Source of the DNA: Chloroflexota bacterium
Lineage (GTDB): Bacteria > Chloroflexota > Anaerolineae > Anaerolineales > Anaerolineaceae
Length of the DNA stretch: 64,000 bases
NCBI GenBank assembly: GCA_012517865.1
Contig: JAAYUC010000018.1
Location: 1-64,000, forward strand
Direction: 5' to 3'
Every line of letters begins with the position of its first letter. The first letter of the stretch is position 1. A model generated the notes under the pieces. It made no database searches. It had not been told where the DNA came from and saw only the letters and a program-made list of their open reading frames with translations. Of the stretch, positions 25,773 to 33,973 are shown piece by piece. A program made the translations under genes and the position numbers.

Positions 25773-27188
25773 TTAGATGACCTCTCCACGCTGGCGGCGC
25801 AGGAACTGCCCCATCCCCGCGCGTCCGCGCCATTCTCCATCCCTCACTATCCATTCTCCGCGCAGAAAAACCTGCCGCGGAAAGCCGGTCAGCTGCCAGC
25901 CTTCATAGAGGTTGTAATCCGTGCGGTGTTTGGCGGTCCCAACGCCGTAGTTGACGCGCATTTCCGGGTCCCAAATGGCGATATCTGCGTCGGAGCCGGG
26001 CTTGAGGCAGCCTTTTTTGGGGTAGAGACCAAAAATCCGAGCGGGGTTGGCCGCGGTGAGCGCCGCGAACTGATTTGGGGTAATGCGACCCGAGCGCACG
26101 GCATGCGTCCAAAAAACCGGCAGGCGGTCCCCAACGCCTGGAACGCCGTTGGGCACGCGCGTGAAGCATCCCCGGCCCAATTCCTTGCCAGGCAGGGCAA
26201 CGAGTTCGTCTTCATACGCGATTGCTTTTGTCCCATCATAAAAGAACGGACAATGGTCGGTTGCCAGCACCTGGATAGTGCCGTTTTCCAGACCCTGCCA
26301 AAGGCCTTGCTGGTCCGCGGGGCTTCGCAGCGGCGGCGAGCACAGCCATTTGGTTCCGTCAGGCCGCTCAAGGTCCTGCTCGGTAAAAAACAGGTATTGC
26401 GGGCAGGTTTCACCCATCACGCGGACGCCGTGGGCGCGTCCGTACGCCAGCTGGTCCACTTCGCCGGCCACATTCATATGCACCAGATACACCGGTGCCT
26501 CCGCCTGGGCTGCCAGCGCGACAGCGCGCAGGCTGGCTTCCACTTCGCCCCAGGCAGGGCGTGTGCGCGCGTGCCAAACCGGCGAAGTGCGCCCCTGTTC
26601 GAGCGCCTCGGCTGTAAGCACTTCAATCACATCGCCGTTTTCGGCATGAACGAGCGTGAGCAATCCAAGCCGCGCGGCCGCGCGCATGGTTTGGAAAATC
26701 TCCCCGTCGCCGAGCCGCAGGCGATTGTTATAAGCAGTGAAGACTTTAATGCTGGTGATGCCCTGACCTGGAAGGTCTGCCAGCTCTTCCAGCACCTGAC
26801 TGGAAAAGCGGGTGATGTTCATGTGCAGGCCGTAATCCACGCTGGCAGTTCCCCGGGCTTCCGGCAGCTTTCGGCTGATGTTCTCCGAAAGGCTGCCTTC
26901 GTCCTGCGCCACAAAGTCAATCAGGCAGGTAGTGCCGCCAATAGCAGCAGCTTTGCCAGCGGTGTAGTAGTCATCACTGGAACGCGTTCCCATCATGGGC
27001 AGGTTGATATGCACATGCGGGTCGATGCCGCCGGGCAGCACAACCATGCCTGCCGCGTCAATCACTTCCGCGTCCGGGCAGGAAAGGCCGGGTTCCACAC
27101 GCGCGATTGTCTCGCCTTCAATCAGAATATCCGCTTTCAGGCTGTTTTCGGCGCTGACAATTGTTCCGTTTTTAATGAGTTTTCGCAT
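25773..27188 (-). CDS. Dihydropyrimidinase / D-hydantoinase
   Basis: The 471-residue product is a cyclic amidohydrolase that opens dihydropyrimidine or hydantoin rings. The binuclear metal site is complete to the eye: His58 and His60 (DPHVH), the carbamylated Lys148 (SIKVFTAYN), His181 (LVHAENGD), His237 (YLVHMN) and the Asp in ATDHCPFF. Length is typical. It belongs to the long minus-strand run with 8-oxoguanine deaminase, carbamate kinase and a PLP lyase, a setting that points to nucleobase or hydantoin catabolism rather than pyrimidine synthesis. A perfect inverted repeat lies just upstream. Confidence 0.95.
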   Translation of the reverse strand: MRKLIKNGTIVSAENSLKADILIEGETIARVEPGLSCPDAEVIDAAGMVVLPGGIDPHVHINLPMMGTRSSDDYYTAGKAAAIGGTTCLIDFVAQDEGSLSENISRKLPEARGTASVDYGLHMNITRFSSQVLEELADLPGQGITSIKVFTAYNNRLRLGDGEIFQTMRAAARLGLLTLVHAENGDVIEVLTAEALEQGRTSPVWHARTRPAWGEVEASLRAVALAAQAEAPVYLVHMNVAGEVDQLAYGRAHGVRVMGETCPQYLFFTEQDLERPDGTKWLCSPPLRSPADQQGLWQGLENGTIQVLATDHCPFFYDGTKAIAYEDELVALPGKELGRGCFTRVPNGVPGVGDRLPVFWTHAVRSGRITPNQFAALTAANPARIFGLYPKKGCLKPGSDADIAIWDPEMRVNYGVGTAKHRTDYNLYEGWQLTGFPRQVFLRGEWIVRDGEWRGRAGMGQFLRRQRGEVI

Positions 27189-27215
27189 TTTTGCCCCGGT
27201 CTGGTAAATGAGCTG

Positions 27216-27238
27216 GCAATTTCTGATTTCGAAATTGC
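27216..27238. promoter_or_regulatory. Inverted repeat upstream of dihydropyrimidinase
   Basis: GCAATTTC and GAAATTGC are perfect 8-bp arms separated by 7 bp, 28 bp before the dihydropyrimidinase ATG and just after the stop of the 192-residue protein gene. There is no T-run, so an operator or mRNA processing hairpin is more likely than a terminator. Confidence 0.4.
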
Positions 27239-27245
27239 ATCAGCG

Positions 27246-27824
27246 CTAATCGGATTTTTGACTAAGGAAGCCTCCGCTGAAAAGCGCGAGAATTGCTGGG
27301 TCTACTGGTATTTGCGGCAGTTCAGCCGCCTGGTATTCATTGGCTTTTAACGCGCGTTCCCGCAGTGACTGCCAGAGAACGGCGCGTTCCTCGTCGTGAA
27401 CCGGTAAATCTGCCAGCACCGCTGCTGTTCGTACGCGCCCGTAGGTGGTGTAGAAAAAAGTGATCCGTTTCCAGCTGTCCGCCAGGATGGGATTGGGGAG
27501 TTCCTGCAGCGGACCGAGTTGAAGTTTAAAGTACTCCTCCAGCGCGCGGGGATGGTCCGGCTGGTCGCGCAGCAGTTCTACGCGGGTGGTCAGCTCGTGC
27601 CCCAAAATCGGAGCAATCCAGCGAATTTGCCAGCGGTCCTCCGGCCTGAACGCGCCCGTCTGGTAGAGCGCCAGGTAATCCACCGAAATCACCTTTGGCG
27701 CGCTCTTCAGCGGAATGCGGTACCACCCCAACAGTCTGGCAATTTCCAGGTCGCGTTGGTCCCGCGCAATCGCGACAAGGACCAGCGCGGTATCAGGCGG
27801 AGCTGCGGTTTTCGGGCTCATCAC
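27246..27824 (-). CDS. Hypothetical protein, 192 residues
   Basis: I do not recognise this protein. It is soluble, without signal or membrane segment, and mixed alpha/beta in appearance. Notable stretches are TALVLVAIARDQRDLEIARL, LLGWYRIPLKSAPKVISVDY and RITFFYTTYGRV. The first residues may start at the second Met (27821). It starts about 8-11 bp after the PLP-enzyme stop and precedes dihydropyrimidinase by 57 bp, so it is probably expressed with them. Codon use looks like its neighbours. The clear ribosome-coupled position makes it a real gene. Confidence 0.7.
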   Translation of the reverse strand: MMSPKTAAPPDTALVLVAIARDQRDLEIARLLGWYRIPLKSAPKVISVDYLALYQTGAFRPEDRWQIRWIAPILGHELTTRVELLRDQPDHPRALEEYFKLQLGPLQELPNPILADSWKRITFFYTTYGRVRTAAVLADLPVHDEERAVLWQSLRERALKANEYQAAELPQIPVDPAILALFSGGFLSQKSD

Positions 27825-27832
27825 AGGTATTA

Positions 27833-29293
27833 TCAGGCCGCGGCGCGGTTGAATTCCTCAATCAGGGCGTCAATTTCCGGCGCCTGAGCCTGGATTTCCA
27901 GCCAGTAATCCGGGTCGTACCACTGCGCCTGGATTTCTTCATAAGTTTTGCCTTGCTGCTCCACCCAGGTGTAGTACTTCAGGTTGTGGATGCGTTTGCG
28001 GTCGTAAAAGCTCAGTTCCTGCATGTAATCAATCGGCTGACCTTTCAAATACCGGGCATCGTCGGCCACGGCGTTGGCGGAGGTGTACTCACCGTATTGC
28101 TCATGCATTTCGCGCAAACGACTCTGATAGAGGTCCATGGAATCGGTCAGGACGGTCACAACAATATCCTTGTTCGTGAGTTCGTTGTATTTCGCGAACT
28201 TTATCGAAGAAAGCAGATTGGAGATGCCGGAAAAACCGAGCATATCCAACTGACTCACCAGTGCTTCATCCACGCCGCTGTCTATCAGGTGCTGCCGGCC
28301 GGCAGGCTCATTGAATAACCGGGCAAGATTGACCACAGCCTGGTCATTGATGGCCGTAATGAAATCGGTATTGCGCACGTTGTGAATCCAGGGGACATGC
28401 TTATCCCCGATGCCTTCGATGCGGTGCGCGCCAAAGCCGTTGTTCAGCAGAGTCGGGCATTCCTGCGCTTCGCTGGCCACGATTTTGCTGGCCGGGAAGC
28501 GCTGTTTAAGGTAGTCCCCGGCCGCGATAGTGCCAGCCGAACCGGTGGCGGAAACAAATCCGCGGTATGCGTTTCCTGGCCGGCTGATATCGCCCACCAC
28601 TTCCTCAACCGCGCTGCCGGTTATCGTGTAGTGCCACAGGTAGTTGCCAAATTCCTCGAACTGATTAAAGATGACCAGGTCCTCGCCGCTGCGGCGCAGT
28701 TCCCAGCATTTGTCAAAGATTTCTTTGACATTCGATTCACTGCCCGGGGTAGAAATCACTTCGCTGGCAATCTTGCTAAGCCATTCAAAGCGCTCGCGGC
28801 TCATGCCCTCCGGTAAAATCGCGATGGATTCGCAGCCCAGCAGATAGGAGTCATACGCGCCGCCCCGGCAGTAATTGCCCGTGGAAGGCCAGACCGCTTT
28901 CTGACGGGTCGGGTCAAATTGACCGGTCACCAAGCGCGGGACCAGGCAGCCAAAGGCCGCGCCCACCTTGTGGCAGCCGGTCGGAAACCACTTGCCAACC
29001 AGCGCCACAATGCGCGCCGGCACGCCTGTGAGTTCGGATGGAAATTCCAGGTAGTTGACCTTCCCAAACAACCCTCCCTGGGAGCGGGGTTCGTTATGCC
29101 AGGTAATCCGGAACAAATTCAGTGGGTTCAAATCCCACAACCCCACTTCCCGCAGTTGTTCCAGGATTTTGGCTGGAATCAACGCGGGGTTTTTTTGTTG
29201 GGCAAGCGTCGGGATGTAAAATCTCTTCTCGCGTACGCGTTTGAGTGTGCGCTGCAGGTTTTCCGTATTGGTGGTCAGGTCAATTTTGGTCAT
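27833..29293 (-). CDS. PLP-dependent fold-type II lyase/synthase-like enzyme
   Basis: I set the start at the ATG at 29293 (MTKIDLTTNTENL), which follows CTGGAG; the longer frame to 29446 runs into the glycosyltransferase gene. The 486-residue protein looks like the cysteine-synthase/threonine-synthase fold. The Schiff-base Lys is likely in TGCHKVGAAFGC, the substrate loop in STGNYCRGGA, and the phosphate-binding Gly-rich loop in SATGSAGTIAAGDYL. It is longer than cysteine synthase and carries extra N- and C-terminal parts. The reaction is unknown; an ammonia-lyase or amino-acid lyase role would fit its neighbours. Confidence 0.85.
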   Translation of the reverse strand: MTKIDLTTNTENLQRTLKRVREKRFYIPTLAQQKNPALIPAKILEQLREVGLWDLNPLNLFRITWHNEPRSQGGLFGKVNYLEFPSELTGVPARIVALVGKWFPTGCHKVGAAFGCLVPRLVTGQFDPTRQKAVWPSTGNYCRGGAYDSYLLGCESIAILPEGMSRERFEWLSKIASEVISTPGSESNVKEIFDKCWELRRSGEDLVIFNQFEEFGNYLWHYTITGSAVEEVVGDISRPGNAYRGFVSATGSAGTIAAGDYLKQRFPASKIVASEAQECPTLLNNGFGAHRIEGIGDKHVPWIHNVRNTDFITAINDQAVVNLARLFNEPAGRQHLIDSGVDEALVSQLDMLGFSGISNLLSSIKFAKYNELTNKDIVVTVLTDSMDLYQSRLREMHEQYGEYTSANAVADDARYLKGQPIDYMQELSFYDRKRIHNLKYYTWVEQQGKTYEEIQAQWYDPDYWLEIQAQAPEIDALIEEFNRAAA

Positions 29294-29306
29294 TTTTGCT
29301 CCAGGT

Positions 29307-30299
29307 TCAGGAATTTGGATTGTGTTTGTAGGAATCTGCCGGAAGGTCCAGGCGGATGGGATTAAAAGGTTCCCGCGGACCCTCCGCGACAATGTAAAGG
29401 GGGCGGTTCTTAGCTTCGTCATAAATCCTGCCAAGGTACTCACCAATGACCCCCAGAAATACCAGAATTAACGCGCTCAGGAGCGTCATCAGGATAGCAA
29501 GGGAAGCCAGTCCGTGGAACTGAACCTTGGCCGCGTTGTGGAGGACAATGACGACAGGGATGGCAAGCACACCCAACGCGCCCAGAAGGAAGCCCAGACG
29601 CGTGGCAAGCTGCAAAGGCCACATGGAGAAGCCAGTGACGGCATTCATCGCCAGGCGCAGCATTTTCTTCAGCGGATATTTCGTCACACCGGCATGGCGG
29701 GCTTTGCGCTTATACTCCACGCCAATCTGACGGAAGCCCGCCCAGGCGCTCATGCCGCGCAAAAAGCGGTTATGCTCGCGCATGGATACCATCACGTCAA
29801 CCACTTTGCGGTCCATCAGGCGAAAATCGCCTGTATCCAAAGGAATCTTGATATCGGTGATGCGGTCAATAAGGCGGTAGAACAAAGCGGCGGTTTGAGT
29901 TTTAAATTTGGTTTCGCCTTCCCGCTCGGTGCGCACCGCGTAAACCACTTCGTAACCTTCGCGCCATTTCGCGATTAGCTCGCCGATGACTTCCGGCGGG
30001 TCCTGCAGGTCAGAATCGATGATGATTACCGCATCTCCGCGGCTGTAATCCAACCCGGCGCTGACGGCGATTTGGTGGCCGAAGTTGCGCGCAAAAATGA
30101 CCGGGCGGACGCGTTCATCGGAGGCTGCCAGCTTGCGGATAACCTCTGTGGAGCCGTCCTGGCTGCCGTCATCGACCATGATCAGTTCCCAATCCTGCTC
30201 GGTTTTATCCAGTTCCTCACGCACGCGGGCGTAAAGCAAGGGCAGGTTTTCGAGCTCGTTAAAAATTGGCGCAATAATCGTGAAAACGGGTTTAGTCAT
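29307..30299 (-). CDS. Family 2 glycosyltransferase, DPM1/GtrB-like
   Basis: The 330-residue protein has an N-terminal GT-A domain (IIAPIFNELENLPLL, MVDDGSQDGS, IDSDLQDPPE) followed by two C-terminal transmembrane helices at about 235-258 and 268-292. Enzymes of this kind move a sugar from a nucleotide donor to polyprenyl phosphate at the inner membrane face. The ATG overlaps the threonine synthase stop by 8 bases, a surprising partner for a cell-envelope enzyme, and the PLP enzyme follows after 13 bp. Confidence 0.93.
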   Translation of the reverse strand: MTKPVFTIIAPIFNELENLPLLYARVREELDKTEQDWELIMVDDGSQDGSTEVIRKLAASDERVRPVIFARNFGHQIAVSAGLDYSRGDAVIIIDSDLQDPPEVIGELIAKWREGYEVVYAVRTEREGETKFKTQTAALFYRLIDRITDIKIPLDTGDFRLMDRKVVDVMVSMREHNRFLRGMSAWAGFRQIGVEYKRKARHAGVTKYPLKKMLRLAMNAVTGFSMWPLQLATRLGFLLGALGVLAIPVVIVLHNAAKVQFHGLASLAILMTLLSALILVFLGVIGEYLGRIYDEAKNRPLYIVAEGPREPFNPIRLDLPADSYKHNPNS

Positions 30300-31536
30300 G
30301 AATCACCTTCATCAGTGCCTGTATGGTAGGTTCAATAATTGGCGCCGGAGGCACAGCGTTTGCCGCGGCGCGAACATCCTTCAGGCCGCTGCCCGTGCAC
30401 AAGACCAGCGCCGGGCTTTCCGGGGTCAGGGCGCCTTCCCGGATGTCTTTGCGCAGGCCGGCAAAAGCCGCGGCAGCGGCCGGTTCGACAAAGATGCCGA
30501 CCTTTCCCAGCTGCGGGATTTCTTTCAGGATTTCGTCATCCGATACGGTGGTGTAGTGCCCGCCAGTCTCGCGGACGGCGCGCAGAGCCCGCAGTCCGTC
30601 GCGCGGCAGGTCCACGCTGATGCTGTCGGCCAGGGTGGTGGCGCGCACCGGCGTGATTTCTTCCGTTCCGGCAAAAAACGCGTTCGCGATGGCCGCGGAA
30701 TTTTCGGATTGGACGCCAATCAGCATGGGAGGTTTCTCTATCCAACCAAGGGAAAGCAAATCCAGAAATCCTTTATGGATGCCGGAGATAATGTTGCCGT
30801 CGCCCACAGGGATGTAAACCCTGAGCGGTTCAGACCCGGCAGGCAGCGTGCGCAGCACCTGTTCCCAGATTTCAAAGGCGGCCGTTTTCTTGCCTTCCGC
30901 CGTGAATGGGTTGTGCCCGGTGTTGCGGTTGTACCAACCAAAAGTCTCAGAGGCCGCCAGGCTCAGGTCAAAGGCCTGGTCGTAATTTCCATCCACAAGG
31001 ATGACCTGCGCGCCAAATGTGAGCAGCTGCGCGATTTTGGCTGGCGGAGCGGAGCGCGGCGCGAAAATCACGGCGCGCATGCCTGTGCTGGCAGCCATGC
31101 AGGCAGTCGCCGCGCCGGCGTTGCCAGTGGAGGCCGCGACAACAGTCTCCTGGTTAGTGGTTTTCATGCGCGCCGCGACCAGCGCGCTGGCGCGGTCCTT
31201 GAATGAAGCGCTCGGATTGCGGCTCTCATCTTTTATCCACAGCTGGCGCAGATTTAATTCCTGCTTTAGAAGTCCGGGCTGATAGACCGGCGTCCAACCA
31301 ACCTGCCGCAGGGGGGTATGCCAATAGCCGGGGTCTTCCACCGGCAGCAGCGGGAGGTAGCGCCAGATGGAGGCTTCTTTGGACTCAAGGATATCGGCAG
31401 GGTTAGGTTTCCGTGCCGCGGTTTCATATTCCAGGTGGACGGTGAGATTTCCGCCGTCGCGCGGGCAGACGTACTGCACCTCGCCGCTGGAATATACCGC
31501 ACCGCAAATAGAACAGGAAAAATACGCAATGTTCAT
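30292..31536 (-). CDS. thrC: Threonine synthase (zinc-ribbon type)
   Basis: The ATG at 31536 follows GAGG at a normal distance; a TTG at 31548 would add four residues. The 414-residue protein has a short N-terminal Cys motif (CSICG ... VCPRDGG; the fourth Cys is replaced by Asp). The PLP fold-type II core shows the Schiff-base Lys in NPSASFKDRAS, the AASTGNAGAA loop and PVGDGNIISG. Threonine synthase converts O-phosphohomoserine to threonine. Related lyases in the same family exist, and its place among catabolic genes leaves room for another substrate. Confidence 0.82.
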   Translation of the reverse strand: MNIAYFSCSICGAVYSSGEVQYVCPRDGGNLTVHLEYETAARKPNPADILESKEASIWRYLPLLPVEDPGYWHTPLRQVGWTPVYQPGLLKQELNLRQLWIKDESRNPSASFKDRASALVAARMKTTNQETVVAASTGNAGAATACMAASTGMRAVIFAPRSAPPAKIAQLLTFGAQVILVDGNYDQAFDLSLAASETFGWYNRNTGHNPFTAEGKKTAAFEIWEQVLRTLPAGSEPLRVYIPVGDGNIISGIHKGFLDLLSLGWIEKPPMLIGVQSENSAAIANAFFAGTEEITPVRATTLADSISVDLPRDGLRALRAVRETGGHYTTVSDDEILKEIPQLGKVGIFVEPAAAAAFAGLRKDIREGALTPESPALVLCTGSGLKDVRAAANAVPPAPIIEPTIQALMKVIHD

Positions 31537-31586
31537 AAAGAGCCTCAAGCTTTCCTGGCAGCTTCGCGCTTGTTTGCCAAATTCTC

Positions 31587-32534
31587 TCAGGGCAGAATCC
31601 AGGTTCCGGTTTTCCCGTCCAAAGCGTCTTTGATGTGTTCCGGGTCAGTAATCAGGGCTGCTTTTCCGCCGCAGTCCAGATACTTGAGGATAGCCTCGAT
31701 TTTTGGAAGCATGCTGCCCTTGGCAAAGTGCCCTTCTTTGATATACTGCCGCGCCTCCGCCGCGGTCAAGCGGTCCAGCCAGCGTTGGTCGGGTTTATTA
31801 AAGTTGATGGCAACCTTTTCCACGGCCGTGCTGATCAGGAACAAATCCGCTTTAATCATACAAGCCAGGATGGCTGAGCCAAAATCCTTGTCAATAACCG
31901 CTTCGACGCCGACAAGTTTGCCCTCAGGCGTACGCATGACAGGGATTCCGCCGCCTCCAACCGCCACAACCACAAAGCCGTGGTCAATCAGGCTGCGAAT
32001 CGCGTCAGCTTCCACGATGGTCTGCGGGATGGGCGAAGGCACCACGCGGCGCCAACCGCGGCCGGCGTCCTCTACCATAGTCCAGCCGTCGTGTTCCATC
32101 TTAACTTTGGCCTGGGCTTCATCGAGGAAGGAACCAATTGGTTTGGTCGGGTGCTTGAAGGCCGGGTCTTCCCTGTCCACGATGGTTTGGGTCACGATGG
32201 TCGCAGCGGATTTCTTAATTCCGCGCTTATAGAATTCGTTTTGCAGGGCTTGCTGGAACATGTAGCCGATCGCGCCCTGGGTATCCGCGCCGCAATAATC
32301 CAGCGGAACTTCGTGCAACTCATGGGCCGCGAGTTCGGAACGGCGCAAGATAAATCCGACCTGGGGGCCGTTTCCATGGGTGACAACTACATCCCAACCA
32401 TCTTCAATCATGGTGGCGATGTGCGCCATGGTATCAACTGCGGCTTGATACTGATCGGGGACTGTCTGATGGTCTTTGTCCTTAATCAGGGCGTTTCCAC
32501 CGACCGCGACAACTGCTAAACCTTTTTTTTGCAT
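31587..32534 (-). CDS. arcC: Carbamate kinase
   Basis: The 315-residue protein shows the amino-acid kinase fold with VAVGGNALIKD, VVVTHGNGPQVG, the PLDYCGADTQGAIGYM stretch and VVAVGGGGIPV. It makes ATP and carbamate from carbamoyl phosphate and ADP in catabolism. In arginine or purine/allantoin breakdown it is the energy-yielding last step. No arginine deiminase or ornithine carbamoyltransferase is nearby, so here it may work with the hydantoinase and amidohydrolase in the same run. Confidence 0.96.
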   Translation of the reverse strand: MQKKGLAVVAVGGNALIKDKDHQTVPDQYQAAVDTMAHIATMIEDGWDVVVTHGNGPQVGFILRRSELAAHELHEVPLDYCGADTQGAIGYMFQQALQNEFYKRGIKKSAATIVTQTIVDREDPAFKHPTKPIGSFLDEAQAKVKMEHDGWTMVEDAGRGWRRVVPSPIPQTIVEADAIRSLIDHGFVVVAVGGGGIPVMRTPEGKLVGVEAVIDKDFGSAILACMIKADLFLISTAVEKVAINFNKPDQRWLDRLTAAEARQYIKEGHFAKGSMLPKIEAILKYLDCGGKAALITDPEHIKDALDGKTGTWILP

Positions 32535-32564
32535 ATGCTATCCTTTGCGTTTATGGAGTGAATT

Positions 32565-33950
32565 TCAGCCCTGGATCATCTTCCTTGAGGCTGTGTTGTG
32601 TTTTTCAATATGGCGGGGCAGGTCAAGGCTGACAAGCTCGCCGGCCTTCACGACTGCCTGCCCACCGACGACGGTCCAATCCGCTCTGACGGGCGCGCAA
32701 AAAACTACCGCCGCGACGGGGTCTTGCCACGCGCCGGTGTATTCCAGCCGGTTCAGGTTCACGGCAAAAAAGTCCGCGCACTTGCCAACTTCCAGCGACC
32801 CAACATCCTGCCTGCCAAGGACGGCTGCGCCGCCGCGCGTGGCAATCGATAACGCCTGCCGGGCGGTCATCAGCGGAGGCGCGTCGGGGGCGGAACGGCT
32901 GGCTCCGTGCACACCGCTGTTCAGGCGCGAAAGCAGCATCGCCTGCCGGGCTTCCGCGAGCATGTGTGAGCTGTCGTTGCTGGCGGAACCGTCCACGCCC
33001 AGCCCCAGCTTCACTCCGCGGGAGAGCATTTGCATTACTGGCGCGATGCCGGAGGCAAGGCGCATATTTGAGCTGGGGCAGTGCGCCACACCGCAGCCGT
33101 GCCGGGCGTAAAGGTCTATCTCTGCTTCATTCACGTGCACGCTGTGGGCGAACCAGACATCGTTCCCAATCCAATCTACCGTTTGCATGTAGGCGACCGG
33201 CTTGTAACCAAATTTTTGCAGGCAAAAATCGTCTTCGTCTTCCGTTTCCGCCAGGTGCGTGTGAAGGTGAACGCCGTATTCCCGCGCGAGCGCGGCCGAT
33301 TCACGCATCAGGTCGCCGGTGACGCTGAACGGGGAGCAAGGCGCCAGCACAATTTGCAGTCTGGAGCCGGGTTTGGGGTCGTGATAGCGCTCAATCAGGC
33401 GCTGGCTGTCCCGCAGGATGGCTTCCTCGCTGTCGACCACTGAATCGGGCGGCAGGCCGCCTTTAGATTCGCCCAGGCTCATGGAGCCACGGGAAGCGTG
33501 CAGGCGCAGGCCGATTTCGGCCGCCGCATCAATCTCATCATCCAATCGGGAACCGTTTGGGAATAAGTACAGATGGTCTGAGGCTGTTGTGCAGCCGGAA
33601 AGGGCCAGCTCCGCCAGGGCGGTTTGCGTGCTGATGAACACCGCTTCGGGGTCCATGCGCGCCCATATCGGGTAGAGCGTTTTCAGCCAGTTGAACAGAT
33701 TCGCGTCCTGCGCGGCAGGCAGAGCGCGGGTAAGCGTCTGGTAAAAGTGATGATGGGTGTTAATCAGTCCGGGAAGTACCACATGGTCTCGCAGGTCCAA
33801 CACTTCATCTGCCTGCGTGGGGAGGTCTCCGGCCGGGCCGATTTGTTCTATGAAGCCGTTCCGACAGAAGATGGCCGCGTCCCGCAGTTCTCGGTTTTCC
33901 GAGTCCATCGTGACAATGAGTGAGGCGTTGTTTACGAGCAGCGTTGACAT
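32565..33950 (-). CDS. 8-oxoguanine deaminase-like amidohydrolase
   Basis: From the ATG at 33950, with GGAGG 6 bases upstream, the product has 461 residues; a TTG at 33962 is less likely. It is a COG0402-type deaminase. Marks include THHHFYQTLTRALP (residues 65-78), the SGCTTASDHLYLFPNG region, HASRGSMSLGESKGGLPPDS, APCSPFSVTGDLM, HTHLAETEDE, AHCPSSNMRLASGIAP and GLGVDGSASND. This combination fits the 8-oxoguanine deaminase group, which yields urate and ammonia, better than guanine or S-adenosylhomocysteine deaminases. It lies between folD and carbamate kinase. The exact substrate needs an assay. Confidence 0.88.
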   Translation of the reverse strand: MSTLLVNNASLIVTMDSENRELRDAAIFCRNGFIEQIGPAGDLPTQADEVLDLRDHVVLPGLINTHHHFYQTLTRALPAAQDANLFNWLKTLYPIWARMDPEAVFISTQTALAELALSGCTTASDHLYLFPNGSRLDDEIDAAAEIGLRLHASRGSMSLGESKGGLPPDSVVDSEEAILRDSQRLIERYHDPKPGSRLQIVLAPCSPFSVTGDLMRESAALAREYGVHLHTHLAETEDEDDFCLQKFGYKPVAYMQTVDWIGNDVWFAHSVHVNEAEIDLYARHGCGVAHCPSSNMRLASGIAPVMQMLSRGVKLGLGVDGSASNDSSHMLAEARQAMLLSRLNSGVHGASRSAPDAPPLMTARQALSIATRGGAAVLGRQDVGSLEVGKCADFFAVNLNRLEYTGAWQDPVAAVVFCAPVRADWTVVGGQAVVKAGELVSLDLPRHIEKHNTASRKMIQG

Positions 33951-33973
33951 GTCTGCCTCCAATTAATTAACGA

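Noticed and set aside
25926-27350. Plus-strand frame of 474 codons, as long as the gene it faces
   Set aside because: It is antisense to dihydropyrimidinase, whose metal site is complete; GC-rich codon bias leaves few stops on the other strand.
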